From Vibrio artabrorum (GTDB lineage: Bacteria > Pseudomonadota > Gammaproteobacteria > Enterobacterales > Vibrionaceae), in the NCBI RefSeq assembly GCF_024347295.1, contig NZ_AP025458.1, forward strand, positions 372,001 through 436,000: a stretch of 64,000 nucleotides of DNA, written 5' to 3'. Numbering within the stretch: the first letter of the stretch is position 1; each line of letters begins with the position of its first letter. The position numbers and the translations under genes were made by a program. Positions 21,826 to 30,771 of the stretch are shown here, piece after piece. The notes beneath the pieces are model-generated. The model made no database searches and was not told the origin of the DNA. It saw only the letters and a list, made by a program, of their open reading frames with translations.

Positions 21826-23373
21826 TCAAACGGTCACAATTTTTTGCTGCTTTATTTCTTCGATGGTGTCTGCGCGTTGAATGCTATTAATAACGTGCAA
21901 TAGTGCTTGACCAGAGGCTTCAACAATATCGGTAGAAACGCCCGTACCATGGTATTTACGGCCTTTATAATTAGCAATAATATCCGCTTGTCCTAAGCCA
22001 TCTTCACCTTCGCCTTTCGCGGTCAGATCGAATTTATCCAATGCGATGTCGTAACCTGTTAGGCGATAGATGCATTGATACAAAGCATCAACCGGACCAT
22101 TACCGACAGCCGCTTCGCATTTTTCTTCATCACCACATTGCAGCTTGATACTGGTGGTCGACATTACACTACCAGATTGTACGCTTAGGTAGTTAAGTTT
22201 ATAGAAGTCGTCTTCATCTCGTAGATTTGCGAAGTGCATTAATGCTTCTAAGTCGTAATCGAACACTTGGCCTTTACGATCAGCCAGCTTCAAAAAGTCT
22301 TCGTATAATGAATCTAGATTGTACTCATTGTCTTTATAACCCATTGCATCCATGTGGCTCTTGACGGCAGCACGACCACTGCGACTGGTTAGGTTGAGTG
22401 CTTTATTCTTCAAACCAATCGACTCGGGAGTCATGATCTCGTAAGTGTTCTTGTTTTTAAGCATGCCATCTTGGTGAATACCTGAGGAGTGGCTAAATGC
22501 ATTCGCACCTACGATTGCTTTATTGTCCTGGATTGGCATGTGGCAAAGTTGGCTAACCAATTTGCTGGTACGGTGAATTTCTTGATGATTTAAACCGGTA
22601 TGGACACCTAAAAGCTCTTGACGCGTTTTGATGATCATCGCAATTTCTTCTAAAGAACAGTTACCCGCGCGTTCACCTATCCCATTGATCGTACCTTCAA
22701 TTTGGCGAGCACCAGCTTGTACAGCCGCAATTGAATTTGCAACGGACATGCCCAAATCATCATGGCAGTGAACCGAGATGATCGCTTGGTCGATGTTTGG
22801 TACGCGATTGAATAGTGTTTGGATAATGCCACCAAACTCATTCGGAACAGTGTAGCCAACGGTGTCAGGAATGTTGATGGTTTTTGCGCCTGCGTTAATT
22901 GCCGCTTCAACCATGCGACATAGGTTATCAATTGGCGTACGTCCGGCATCTTCACAAGAGAATTCAACATCGTCCGTATAGTTACGAGCGTGTTTCACGG
23001 CTTTAACGGCCATTTCTACCACGTCGTCGTAGCTACGGCGTAATTTGTCTTGTACATGAACCGTTGATGTTGAAATGAAGGTGTGAATACGAAACTGCTC
23101 GGCGACTTTTAGTGCTTCTGCAGCCGCGTCGATATCTTTCGCTACGGCGCGAGAAAGGGCGCAGATACGACTGTCTTTAATGTTCTTAGCAATGGTTTGT
23201 ACTGACTCAAAATCGCCTGGCGATGAGACTGGGAAACCCGCTTCGATAACATCGACACCCAGTCTCTCAAGTGCATAAGCGATCTGTAACTTCTCTTTTA
23301 CCGTAAGGCTTGCTGCCAACGCTTGCTCGCCATCACGTAAGGTCGTATCAAAAATTATTACTTGATCGTTCAT
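21826..23373 (-). CDS. leuA: 2-isopropylmalate synthase
   Basis: LeuA condenses acetyl-CoA with 2-oxoisovalerate, the committed and leucine-inhibited step. The 515-residue protein has the catalytic TIM barrel ([11 protein letters not shown] at residues 8-18, [13 protein letters not shown] around 202) and the C-terminal regulatory domain (about 390-515). AAGGAAG precedes the ATG. It follows the leader peptide and attenuator at 23456-23572. Confidence 0.97.
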   Translation of the reverse strand: MNDQVIIFDTTLRDGEQALAASLTVKEKLQIAYALERLGVDVIEAGFPVSSPGDFESVQTIAKNIKDSRICALSRAVAKDIDAAAEALKVAEQFRIHTFISTSTVHVQDKLRRSYDDVVEMAVKAVKHARNYTDDVEFSCEDAGRTPIDNLCRMVEAAINAGAKTINIPDTVGYTVPNEFGGIIQTLFNRVPNIDQAIISVHCHDDLGMSVANSIAAVQAGARQIEGTINGIGERAGNCSLEEIAMIIKTRQELLGVHTGLNHQEIHRTSKLVSQLCHMPIQDNKAIVGANAFSHSSGIHQDGMLKNKNTYEIMTPESIGLKNKALNLTSRSGRAAVKSHMDAMGYKDNEYNLDSLYEDFLKLADRKGQVFDYDLEALMHFANLRDEDDFYKLNYLSVQSGSVMSTTSIKLQCGDEEKCEAAVGNGPVDALYQCIYRLTGYDIALDKFDLTAKGEGEDGLGQADIIANYKGRKYHGTGVSTDIVEASGQALLHVINSIQRADTIEEIKQQKIVTV

Positions 23374-23455
23374 GGGTGCTTCCTTATATCGATAATGAAT
23401 CGATTGCTATCCAAATTATTATTAAGAATGATGTTCTTTTAAAAGTGGCAGTTAC

Positions 23456-23481
23456 AAAAAAACCCGCTTAGTGCGGGTTTT
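23456..23481 (-). terminator. leu attenuator
   Basis: On the minus strand, AAAACCCGC-ACTAA-GCGGGTTTT followed by T residues forms an intrinsic terminator 28 bases after the leuL stop codon and about 80 bases before leuA. Its place after a leucine-rich leader frame supports attenuation. Confidence 0.8.
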
Positions 23482-23509
23482 AATATTTGTGTCGTTCTTG
23501 ACCCACAAC

Positions 23510-23572
23510 TTACCCGCGCGATTGGTTCACGATAAGGAGTAGTTTCAGAAGTCGAGAAGAAGAAAAAATCAT
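23510..23572 (-). CDS. leuL: leu operon leader peptide
   Basis: A 20-codon reading frame not long enough for usual gene calling. It encodes a peptide with the segment RLLKLLLIV: five leucines within six positions, the hallmark of a leucine attenuator. Ribosome stalling at these codons when leucyl-tRNA is scarce would prevent formation of the terminator at 23456-23481. A strong promoter stands about 35 bases upstream. No good Shine-Dalgarno is visible, which is a reservation. Confidence 0.8.
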   Translation of the reverse strand: MIFSSSRLLKLLLIVNQSRG

Positions 23573-23606
23573 GACACAAATATCCGTAAATAAACTGTTA
23601 ACACCA

Positions 23607-23635
23607 TATTTACCGCAATTTATTCTGAGCGTCAA
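23607..23635 (-). promoter_or_regulatory. leuLABCD promoter
   Basis: On the minus strand: -35 TTGACG (23630-23635), a 17-bp spacer, -10 TAAATA (23607-23612). This places the transcription start just before leuL. Confidence 0.7.
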
Positions 23636-23841
23636 ACAAGAAAATCCAATATCAGCGTGCATTGGCAACGTTTTGTTTTGGTTTATGCTGCTTTACATTG
23701 CTTTGTTGGCTAAATCATCTGATTGGTGGTTTTGTATTGGGGGGTTAGTTTATCGTTTGGCTTATGTGCAGGTTAAAACTTTGTAGTAAATCTTTTTGAT
23801 GGAACGATTCACCCCAAAAATCACAAGCGTAACCCCATTAA

Positions 23842-23857
23842 TTAATCAATTGATTAA
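23842..23857. promoter_or_regulatory. Distal operator for the TetR regulator
   Basis: Perfect palindrome TTAATCAATTGATTAA. It shares the form TTAATCA-N2-TGATTAA with the proximal site; the two centres are 63 bp apart, six turns of DNA. Confidence 0.6.
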
Positions 23858-23894
23858 ATAGTGAGTAATTAATCTTCTATTGTTACGCCTGTTT

Positions 23895-23930
23895 ATCTCT
23901 ATAATTAATCAGATGATTAATTATAGAGAT
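23895..23930. promoter_or_regulatory. Proximal operator for the TetR regulator
   Basis: A perfect 36-bp palindrome: ATCTCTATAATTAATCA, two centre bases GA, then its exact complement inverted. It ends 10 bp before the TetR start codon, so a bound repressor would block the promoter or leader of the efflux operon. Confidence 0.7.
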
Positions 23931-23941
23931 GGATTTCTGCC

Positions 23942-24601
23942 ATGACGGCACGAAAAGCGGGGCGACCTCAAAAGAACTTAGATGTTCGACAGTTATTGGT
24001 TGAGCATGCTCGCGATCTGTTTGTTGTTCAGCCGTACGACAAGGTCTCGACGCGCCTGATTGCTGAGCGTGCAGGTGTCAACATTGCGATGATCCGTTAT
24101 TACTTTGGCAGTAAGGCCGGGTTGTTTGAAGCGATGCTACGTGAAACCTTACGACCGATGCAATTGCAGATGCAAAGATTGGTTGAAGAAAGCAGTCATG
24201 AGAACTTTCTTGATTTAATGCGGACTTACTACAAAGAGATGGTCAAGGTGCCGAAGTTTCCACGCTTGATTGCCCAAGTGATGAATATGCCTCCCTCTGA
24301 AGTGCAAAGAGAGTTGCTCGAAAAGGTTTTCCTCGATGTCGCCAAGCCAGCCCAAGATGTCATTTTTGAAAAGTTGGTTGAACAAGGCATCTTAAAACAG
24401 AACATGGATCCAACATTGTGCCGTGTTTCGTACGTAAGCTTGATGGTGTTTCCTTTCATCGCTCCGCCGCCTTTATTGGCAATCCATGGTATTGAGATTA
24501 ATGAAGAATTTCTTAATCGTTTAATCGAACACAACATTCAACTGATGACCGAAGGCTTTATCAACGCACCGAGCCCTTCTTCCGTGCAGGAACAAAGATA
24601 A
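23942..24601 (+). CDS. TetR-family transcriptional regulator
   Basis: The 219-residue protein has an N-terminal helix-turn-helix (about 25-70, STRLIAERAGVNIAMIRYYFGSK), here with the variant IRYYFG in place of the common LYYHF. The C-terminal ligand domain is helical and of unknown specificity. Its stop codon overlaps the start of the adaptor gene by one base, so regulator and pump are one operon. Two related palindromes just upstream suggest that it represses its own transcription. The inducing ligand cannot be read from the sequence. Confidence 0.88.
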   Translation: MTARKAGRPQKNLDVRQLLVEHARDLFVVQPYDKVSTRLIAERAGVNIAMIRYYFGSKAGLFEAMLRETLRPMQLQMQRLVEESSHENFLDLMRTYYKEMVKVPKFPRLIAQVMNMPPSEVQRELLEKVFLDVAKPAQDVIFEKLVEQGILKQNMDPTLCRVSYVSLMVFPFIAPPPLLAIHGIEINEEFLNRLIEHNIQLMTEGFINAPSPSSVQEQR

Positions 24602-25938
24602 TGAAAATAAATAAAAAACGCCTCTTCTTTCCAGCACTTGCGGTTGGTGTTATTGGCCTTGTCGTCGCGATTAACTTGAAACCGGATCTTCCAACCAAAC
24701 CTGCGGGTGATAGAGCCCGCTTAGTTGATACCGTAAGCCTAGAGCAACAACTGATAGCGCCGTTAGTGGTTGGCTTTGGCAAAGTGGTGCCGAAAGTCGA
24801 ATGGAAAGCGATTGCTGAGGTGACTGGACAAATCGTGTATCGACATCCAGATCTTGAAAAAGGCCAGGTGATCCCTGCGGGAACGGTCGTGCTCAAGGTT
24901 GATCCATTGGATTACGAATTGAAATTGATACAAGCAGAGGCGGATCTAACATCAAGCCAAACTTCGCTAGCGAAATTGAATCAAGAAGAAGATAACCTCA
25001 ATCAGACTCTTAAGATCGAAAAGAATCGCTTAGTGATCAGCAATAAAGAGCTACAGCGTAAGCAGGATCTGCGTAAGAAAGGGCTGACTTCTCAGTCTGA
25101 TGTCGATCTCCAACAACAAAGCGCGTTGTCTCAGCAGAAGCTAGTGTTGGACATTACTAACCAAATGGCTTTGATACCCGACGAAAAGCGCGTCGCGGAA
25201 GCGGTGATTAAAGTGAATGAATCTAAAGTTAAAGAGGCGCAACGCTCTTTGGACAAGACGATCGTGACCTTGCCGAGAACGATGCGAATTGCTCAGGTTG
25301 ATATCGAACAAAATCAAGTCGTTAATCTTCAGCAAGAAATGTTTGTGGCTCACGGGATTAATGTCATGGAAGTGGAGGCACAACTTTCTATTCACGATAT
25401 GCAAACCTTAGTCTCAAGTTTTGTTCAATTTCCTCGTGATGCCACAGGTATCCCTAATCTTTATGAAGCTCCGATTAAGGCGAGTATTCAGTTGAGCAGT
25501 GGCAACCTGAACCTTAGCTGGCCTGCGAAGGTGGCAAGAATTAGCGAAACGGTTGATGAAAAGCAAGCCACGGCGGGGATTATTCTCGAGATCGCTCAAG
25601 ATTACTCGCAATTACAACCTGACAGCGCAACGCCTCTGGTCAACGGCATGTTTGTCAAAGCTGAGATTGAAGGTGTCGCTAATCTGAGTTGGGTGGTTCC
25701 AGAGCGAGCACTGCACGGTGATAAGGTTTACCTGATGGATGACAGTCAGCACTTGCAAGTGGTGAGTGTTGAAGTGCTTTATCGCCGAGATAACCAAGTT
25801 ATCGTGGATGGTGAGTTGCATGAGGGGGATAAGTTAATTCTTAATGATGTTCTGCCTGCGATTCAAGGCATGCTACTCAAAGAATCTGTCCCTGAAACTA
25901 TTGGTTTGGTTGATGATAAGCAAGAGAGTTCTCTATGA
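24601..25938 (+). CDS. RND efflux periplasmic adaptor subunit
   Basis: This 445-residue membrane-fusion protein has an N-terminal membrane anchor (about 8-26). A lipoyl half domain, a long coiled-coil hairpin (about 105-220, rich in Q, K, E and L), and beta-barrel and membrane-proximal domains follow (WVVPERALHGDKVYLMDD). It would link the RND pump to an outer-membrane channel such as TolC; no channel gene is present here. It overlaps the pump gene by 4 bases. Confidence 0.9.
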   Translation: MKINKKRLFFPALAVGVIGLVVAINLKPDLPTKPAGDRARLVDTVSLEQQLIAPLVVGFGKVVPKVEWKAIAEVTGQIVYRHPDLEKGQVIPAGTVVLKVDPLDYELKLIQAEADLTSSQTSLAKLNQEEDNLNQTLKIEKNRLVISNKELQRKQDLRKKGLTSQSDVDLQQQSALSQQKLVLDITNQMALIPDEKRVAEAVIKVNESKVKEAQRSLDKTIVTLPRTMRIAQVDIEQNQVVNLQQEMFVAHGINVMEVEAQLSIHDMQTLVSSFVQFPRDATGIPNLYEAPIKASIQLSSGNLNLSWPAKVARISETVDEKQATAGIILEIAQDYSQLQPDSATPLVNGMFVKAEIEGVANLSWVVPERALHGDKVYLMDDSQHLQVVSVEVLYRRDNQVIVDGELHEGDKLILNDVLPAIQGMLLKESVPETIGLVDDKQESSL

Positions 25939-28900
25939 TACGGTTTTTCTCTCGACATCCAACTGCTGCCAATTTGTTGATGCTTGGGTTGTTGATCTTG
26001 GGTATAAGCTCACTATCAACCATCAAACGTGAAACCTTTCCTGCCTATGACCCGCCTTATATTATGGCTGCAATCGTGTATCCCGGAGCATCACCACAAG
26101 AAGTGGAAGAGAGCTTGTGTGTGCGAATGGAAGATGCCGTCGATGGGTTAGCTAACATTGAAGAGACAAAGTGTGAGGCGACTGAAGGCAGTGCACGGCT
26201 CATTCTGAAACTCAATGAGAAAGCGGATATTGGCCGAATGCTGGTGGACGTACAAACTCAGATTAACTCGATCAATGACTTTCCAACTGAGATTGAATCC
26301 CCAGTTGTCAAAGAACTGGATTGGAACGAACCGGTTGTTGATGTTGCTATTACCGCTGAAACCTCTTGGCCGGAACTTAAGGCGTACGCGGAAGATCTTA
26401 AGCGCACCATGAAGCGTGACTACGATGTTTCTTTGGTGGAAGTCAGTGGTTTTTCTGCTCATCAGTATCGTGTAGAACTGGATATTCAAGCCATTCGTCA
26501 GTTGGGCTTAAGTGTTGGAGATATCGCCGATCAAATTGGCCGTCAAAATGTAAAACTACCGAGTGGTAACGTTGAAACGCCAGACAAAAACTTCCTGATT
26601 CGGTTTGACGAAAGACGAATTACACCGGTTGAGCTGGAAAGTATCGTGGTTGGATCGGCGCCGAATGGCTCAGTGATCCGTTTAAGGGACATAGCCAAAA
26701 TAACCGACCGCTTTGAGTTGGATGAACAGAAGGTGTTATTTGATGGCAAGCCTTCGGCGCTGCTTAAGATCAGTAAAAACAAAGAAGACGATGCGCTGCG
26801 AATCAAAGAGAACGTAACGCGATTCGTTGAGGATCAAAGCGCGATTGCCCCTGATGGCGTGACGCTACAAATGACCAACGATCTCTCTTCTGTACTTTGG
26901 GATCGTCTAACCATGATGGTGAGCAATGGCTGGCAAGGTATTGTGCTGGTTTTCGCAACCATGTGGCTGTTCTTCAGCTTACGTTATTCGTTTTGGGTGG
27001 CGGCGGGGTTGCCGGTGGCCTTCCTTGGTGGTCTGTTCTTAATGGCCAACCTTGGTTTGTCGATCAACATTATGTCATTAGTCGGGTTGTTGATGGCAAT
27101 CGGTATTATGATGGATGACGCCATCGTTATCGCCGAATCGATAGCGTCCCATTTAGACCGGGGGCAGAGCGTAGATGATGCGGTGTACAACGGCGTTAAC
27201 AAAGTGCTTCCCGGAGTACTGTCTTCTTTCCTAACCACGGTGTGTATTTTCGGTAGCTTACTGTTTCTTGATGGCGAGATGGGCGCGGTGCTTAAGGCTG
27301 TTCCTCAAGTCTTGATTTTGGTGCTGTCGTTGAGCTTGATTGAAGCCTTCCTGATTCTACCTAATCACCTATCCCATTCTTTACACAAAGAAAAAAATGA
27401 CAAGCCAGCGCTGCGCTTTAAGGTTGTGTTACTTGAGAAATTCGAGAACTTTCGTAATACCACTTTGATGAACATGGTTGAGAAAGTCGTGACATTTCGT
27501 TATGCCTTTATGGGGGGAGTAATAACGTTGTTGTTACTTTCGGTCGCCTTGATTGCTGGTGGTGTTGTTAAGTTCCAACCTTTCCCTGAACTGGATGGTG
27601 ATATTGCCGAGGCGCGTATCATTCTTCCGCCGGGCGCATCATTGTCTCAAACTGAAAAAGTGGTCGATAAAATTGTTGCGTCGGCTGAGCGTTTGAACAA
27701 GCAATGGAGCGAAGAGGTTGAGGAAGGTAATACACTGGTCGAGCATATCACCAGCCAATTCAATGCCAACGCTGATGCCAATGAGTCTGGCCCGCACTTA
27801 GCCACAGTTCGCTTAGATTTGCGCGGAGCAGAGAGCCGTAATACGGTTATCGATGACTTCCTTGATGCATGGCGAGAGGATATTGGCGACTTAGCGGATC
27901 CGATTTCGTTGGTGTTCAAGCAACCGACCATGGGGCCGGGCGGTCGTGCTATCGAGATCCGCGCCAAACACGATGACCTGAGTGCGTTGAAATCTGCTTC
28001 TTTGGATATTCAGGAGTACCTTAATCAGTTTGATGGGGTGCATGGCGTGCTTGATGACATGCGCATGGGTAAAGAAGAGATCTTGGTGAAGCTGCGCTCT
28101 GGAGCTGAAACCTACAATGTGAATGGCCAGATGATTGCGTCTCAGTTACGAGCGGCTTTCTTTGGGCAAACGGCGGATGAGATTCAAATTGGGGCTGAAA
28201 ATATTTCGATTGAGGTTCGCCTTAATAAAAAGCAAGCAGGGGATTTACAGCAACTGGCCAACTTCCCGATCATAACTCCTGATGGCAGTCAGATCCCGTT
28301 AGCGACTTTAGCGACATTGGATTTTCAACGTAACTACGTACGAATCCAGCGCATTGATGGGATGAGAACGATCAGTATCTTTGGTGATATTGATAATAAG
28401 AAGGCCAGTTCTTCAGCGATTTTAGCTCAGTTCCAAAAAGAGGAAGCAGCCAAGCTAACGAAAAAATACCCGGGGTTGCGTTTTGATTTCGAAGGGGAGA
28501 CCAAGGATACGGCTAAGACTGGAACCTCGATGGGCAAAGGATTCTTGCTCGGCTTATTCGGCGTATTTGCGATTCTTAGCTACCAGTTCAGAAGCTACTT
28601 AGAGCCTGTGGTCGTGATGTTGGCGATTCCACTCGCTTTTATTGGTGTGGTCGTTGGTCACTGGATACTTGGCCACGCTTTGAGTATGCCAAGCATGATG
28701 GGCTTTGTATCACTCGCAGGTATAGTGGTTAATGATTCTATTTTGTTGGTGCAGTATATACGTCATCACATTGATGAAGGGGACAGTGTGCATGATTCGG
28801 TGGTGAAAGCCAGTCGTGAGCGTTTTCGTGCGGTATTTTTGACGTCGATGACCACTGCTGCAGGTTTGCTGCCTTTGTTAACGGAAACCAGTTTACAAGC

Positions 28901-29042
28901 TCAGGTTATTCAACCCTTGGTGATCTCGATAGTTTTTGGAATATTTGCTTCTACTTTGTTGGTGCTATTTATGATTCCAGCGGCCTACGCGATATTGGCT
29001 GATTTCGGTTTGGTGAAAAAGCACCAGCCACTCACGCTCTAG
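25935..29042 (+). CDS. RND family efflux permease
   Basis: This 1035-residue inner-membrane proton antiporter shows the RND pattern: TM1 at about 8-27, a large periplasmic loop, TM2-6 (about 335-480), a second loop, and TM8-12 at the end. The proton-relay aspartates are in TM4 (GIMMDDAIVIAES, about 392-404). The start FFSRHPTAANLLMLGLLI and the loop segment YPGASPQEVEE are usual. The family exports drugs, detergents or metabolites; substrate range is unknown. The adaptor-pump pair resembles HAE1-type pumps of marine gammaproteobacteria. Confidence 0.92.
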   Translation: MIRFFSRHPTAANLLMLGLLILGISSLSTIKRETFPAYDPPYIMAAIVYPGASPQEVEESLCVRMEDAVDGLANIEETKCEATEGSARLILKLNEKADIGRMLVDVQTQINSINDFPTEIESPVVKELDWNEPVVDVAITAETSWPELKAYAEDLKRTMKRDYDVSLVEVSGFSAHQYRVELDIQAIRQLGLSVGDIADQIGRQNVKLPSGNVETPDKNFLIRFDERRITPVELESIVVGSAPNGSVIRLRDIAKITDRFELDEQKVLFDGKPSALLKISKNKEDDALRIKENVTRFVEDQSAIAPDGVTLQMTNDLSSVLWDRLTMMVSNGWQGIVLVFATMWLFFSLRYSFWVAAGLPVAFLGGLFLMANLGLSINIMSLVGLLMAIGIMMDDAIVIAESIASHLDRGQSVDDAVYNGVNKVLPGVLSSFLTTVCIFGSLLFLDGEMGAVLKAVPQVLILVLSLSLIEAFLILPNHLSHSLHKEKNDKPALRFKVVLLEKFENFRNTTLMNMVEKVVTFRYAFMGGVITLLLLSVALIAGGVVKFQPFPELDGDIAEARIILPPGASLSQTEKVVDKIVASAERLNKQWSEEVEEGNTLVEHITSQFNANADANESGPHLATVRLDLRGAESRNTVIDDFLDAWREDIGDLADPISLVFKQPTMGPGGRAIEIRAKHDDLSALKSASLDIQEYLNQFDGVHGVLDDMRMGKEEILVKLRSGAETYNVNGQMIASQLRAAFFGQTADEIQIGAENISIEVRLNKKQAGDLQQLANFPIITPDGSQIPLATLATLDFQRNYVRIQRIDGMRTISIFGDIDNKKASSSAILAQFQKEEAAKLTKKYPGLRFDFEGETKDTAKTGTSMGKGFLLGLFGVFAILSYQFRSYLEPVVVMLAIPLAFIGVVVGHWILGHALSMPSMMGFVSLAGIVVNDSILLVQYIRHHIDEGDSVHDSVVKASRERFRAVFLTSMTTAAGLLPLLTETSLQAQVIQPLVISIVFGIFASTLLVLFMIPAAYAILADFGLVKKHQPLTL

Positions 29043-29611
29043 AATCTACGTTTGTTCGCGGATATTAAAGACGGAAAAGTCATCGAGCAAATAGAGCGGC
29101 CTAAAGTTGCTTTATTTTGACGTGGGCCTTATTCATCCACCGTTATTCACGTGGAAAATAAACGCGTTCAATGGGTATTTTAGTCAATAAGTGAGCGAAT
29201 CAAGATGACTTTAGGAAAAAATTTTTGCGGCAAAGTAGACTTTGCTTGTTATGGATTACCTACCTGATGCATAAGTCGTGCTTATCAATGGTAGGCATGA
29301 CCTAGATAGGCTCAATAGTTGATGGACGATATGAGTAAAAGAGGCAATCGTTAAACTAACCGCAGGAAAATTCATAAAAATGGCGTTTTATATTTTTTTA
29401 TAAATAGCTATGTATTTGATTTTTATTATCTTGTTTAATATAAATATAAAATTAAGTGATTATTTATCAATCTTATTGGTGGCTAGAGATGCATTGGTTA
29501 ATAGTAATGGAAAGTTAGGAATCATCGATCTGGTAAATATAAGAATTACTGGTTATCTATTCCCTCACAATTATCAATTTAATGCTGTCGAATCGACAAG
29601 AGGCTACTTGA
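29043..29611. promoter_or_regulatory. AT-rich region upstream of leuO
   Basis: A 569-bp gap without a credible gene. The part from about 29380 to 29480 is very rich in A and T (runs such as ATATTTTTTTATAAAT), the kind of DNA bound by H-NS and LeuO. I infer that it is the leuO control region. No clear terminator for the pump gene is visible. A reading frame at 29410-29682 lacks a ribosome site and overlaps leuO. Confidence 0.5.
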
Positions 29612-30571
29612 ATGTTAGAGAAAAAAGACGCAATGAGTGCTATTGCAAGCTACAGAATGGAAAGCACTTTGCGTGGCGTTGACTTAAATCTTTTGACTGT
29701 CTTTGATGCAGTAATGCAAGAACAGAATATTACGCGAGCCGCTCATAATTTGGGGATGTCTCAACCTGCCGTAAGTAACGCTGTGGCTCGCCTAAAAGTG
29801 ATGTTTAATGACGAACTATTCATGCGTCAAGGTCGTGGTATTCAACCGACTCAACGTGCTCGTCAGTTGTTTGGGCCAATTCGCCAAGCACTACAGTTAG
29901 TACGCAACGAACTACCAAGTTCGGTGTTCTCTCCAGAGTCATCTTCTCGTCAGTTTAAACTGGCTATTTGCAGCCCTTGTGACATGCGTTTTGCACCTAA
30001 GATTATGTCGACAATCAACGAACAAGCACCAAGCGTTAAACTGCATATGGATGCCGAGTTTGACCGTCAACTTTCTGAGCGTATGCGTTATCAAGAAATT
30101 GACTTCGTTATTGATTATGCTCGATTTGATGAACAAGGTTTCTCAAGCACTGAAATTTTCCAAGATGAATTGGTTGTGGTTGCTTCCGCTTTTCACCCTC
30201 GTATTAACAGTGAAGTGACAGCAGCAGAATTACATAATGAAAAGCATGCAAAACTGTCTCGTATTCATGGTCAACGTAGCTTCTCTGAACAGGCTTACCG
30301 CGACTTAGATTGTATGCCTTTTTATGAAGGTACCAGCTTGAGTAACGTTCTTTACGTTGTCGGTCAGTCTGAACTTGTTACGATTGCACCTCGCTGGATG
30401 GTAGAACATGCAGCAAACAAAGAGCAGCTACAGATTCTGGATTTCCCATTCGATAATGCGGCGATTTCCGGCTTTCTAAGTTGGCATGAATCAAGTGAAA
30501 AGGACAAAGGACACATTTGGTTACGAGATCAATTAATGATGATCTGTGGCGAAGTCGTTGCTCTTAACTAA
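29612..30571 (+). CDS. leuO: LysR-type regulator LeuO
   Basis: The 319-residue LysR protein begins with an N-terminal extension, then the DNA-binding helix-turn-helix (about 22-80: LRGVDLNLLTVFDAVMQEQN and MSQPAVSNAVARLK). A periplasmic-binding-fold effector domain follows. In enterobacteria and Vibrio, LeuO antagonises H-NS and responds to stress and cyclic dipeptides. Its place between the leu operon and ilvIH supports the name, although the RND cassette separates it from leuA. AGAGG lies 8-10 bases before the ATG. Confidence 0.92.
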   Translation: MLEKKDAMSAIASYRMESTLRGVDLNLLTVFDAVMQEQNITRAAHNLGMSQPAVSNAVARLKVMFNDELFMRQGRGIQPTQRARQLFGPIRQALQLVRNELPSSVFSPESSSRQFKLAICSPCDMRFAPKIMSTINEQAPSVKLHMDAEFDRQLSERMRYQEIDFVIDYARFDEQGFSSTEIFQDELVVVASAFHPRINSEVTAAELHNEKHAKLSRIHGQRSFSEQAYRDLDCMPFYEGTSLSNVLYVVGQSELVTIAPRWMVEHAANKEQLQILDFPFDNAAISGFLSWHESSEKDKGHIWLRDQLMMICGEVVALN

Positions 30572-30590
30572 GCCTTAATTCTATGATTTA

Positions 30591-30627
30591 TAAGCCCTTA
30601 ACTAGGTTTCTAGCTAAGGGCTTTTTT
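30591..30627 (+). terminator. leuO terminator
   Basis: AAGCCCTTA and TAAGGGCTT form the stem, followed by T residues; an inner CTAG pairing extends it. Confidence 0.88.
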
Positions 30628-30771
30628 ATGTTAACAATCGGGGAAAGTATAAAATGCGAGGTGAGATGTACTATTACTGATAACTTAGAACTTCGTCAGT
30701 TGCCTTTTTTATGATCGAAGGTACACTTGTGCGCTCAAAAAAGCTTGCAGGTGTAAGCCAAAGGTAAAGAG

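Noticed and set aside
23571..23786. 71-codon plus-strand frame between leuA and the TetR gene
   Set aside because: It covers the leuL promoter and overlaps the start of leuL on the other strand; no good ribosome site and no family resemblance.
29410..29682. 90-codon frame before leuO
   Set aside because: Very AT-rich, no ribosome site, and it overlaps the leuO start in another frame.
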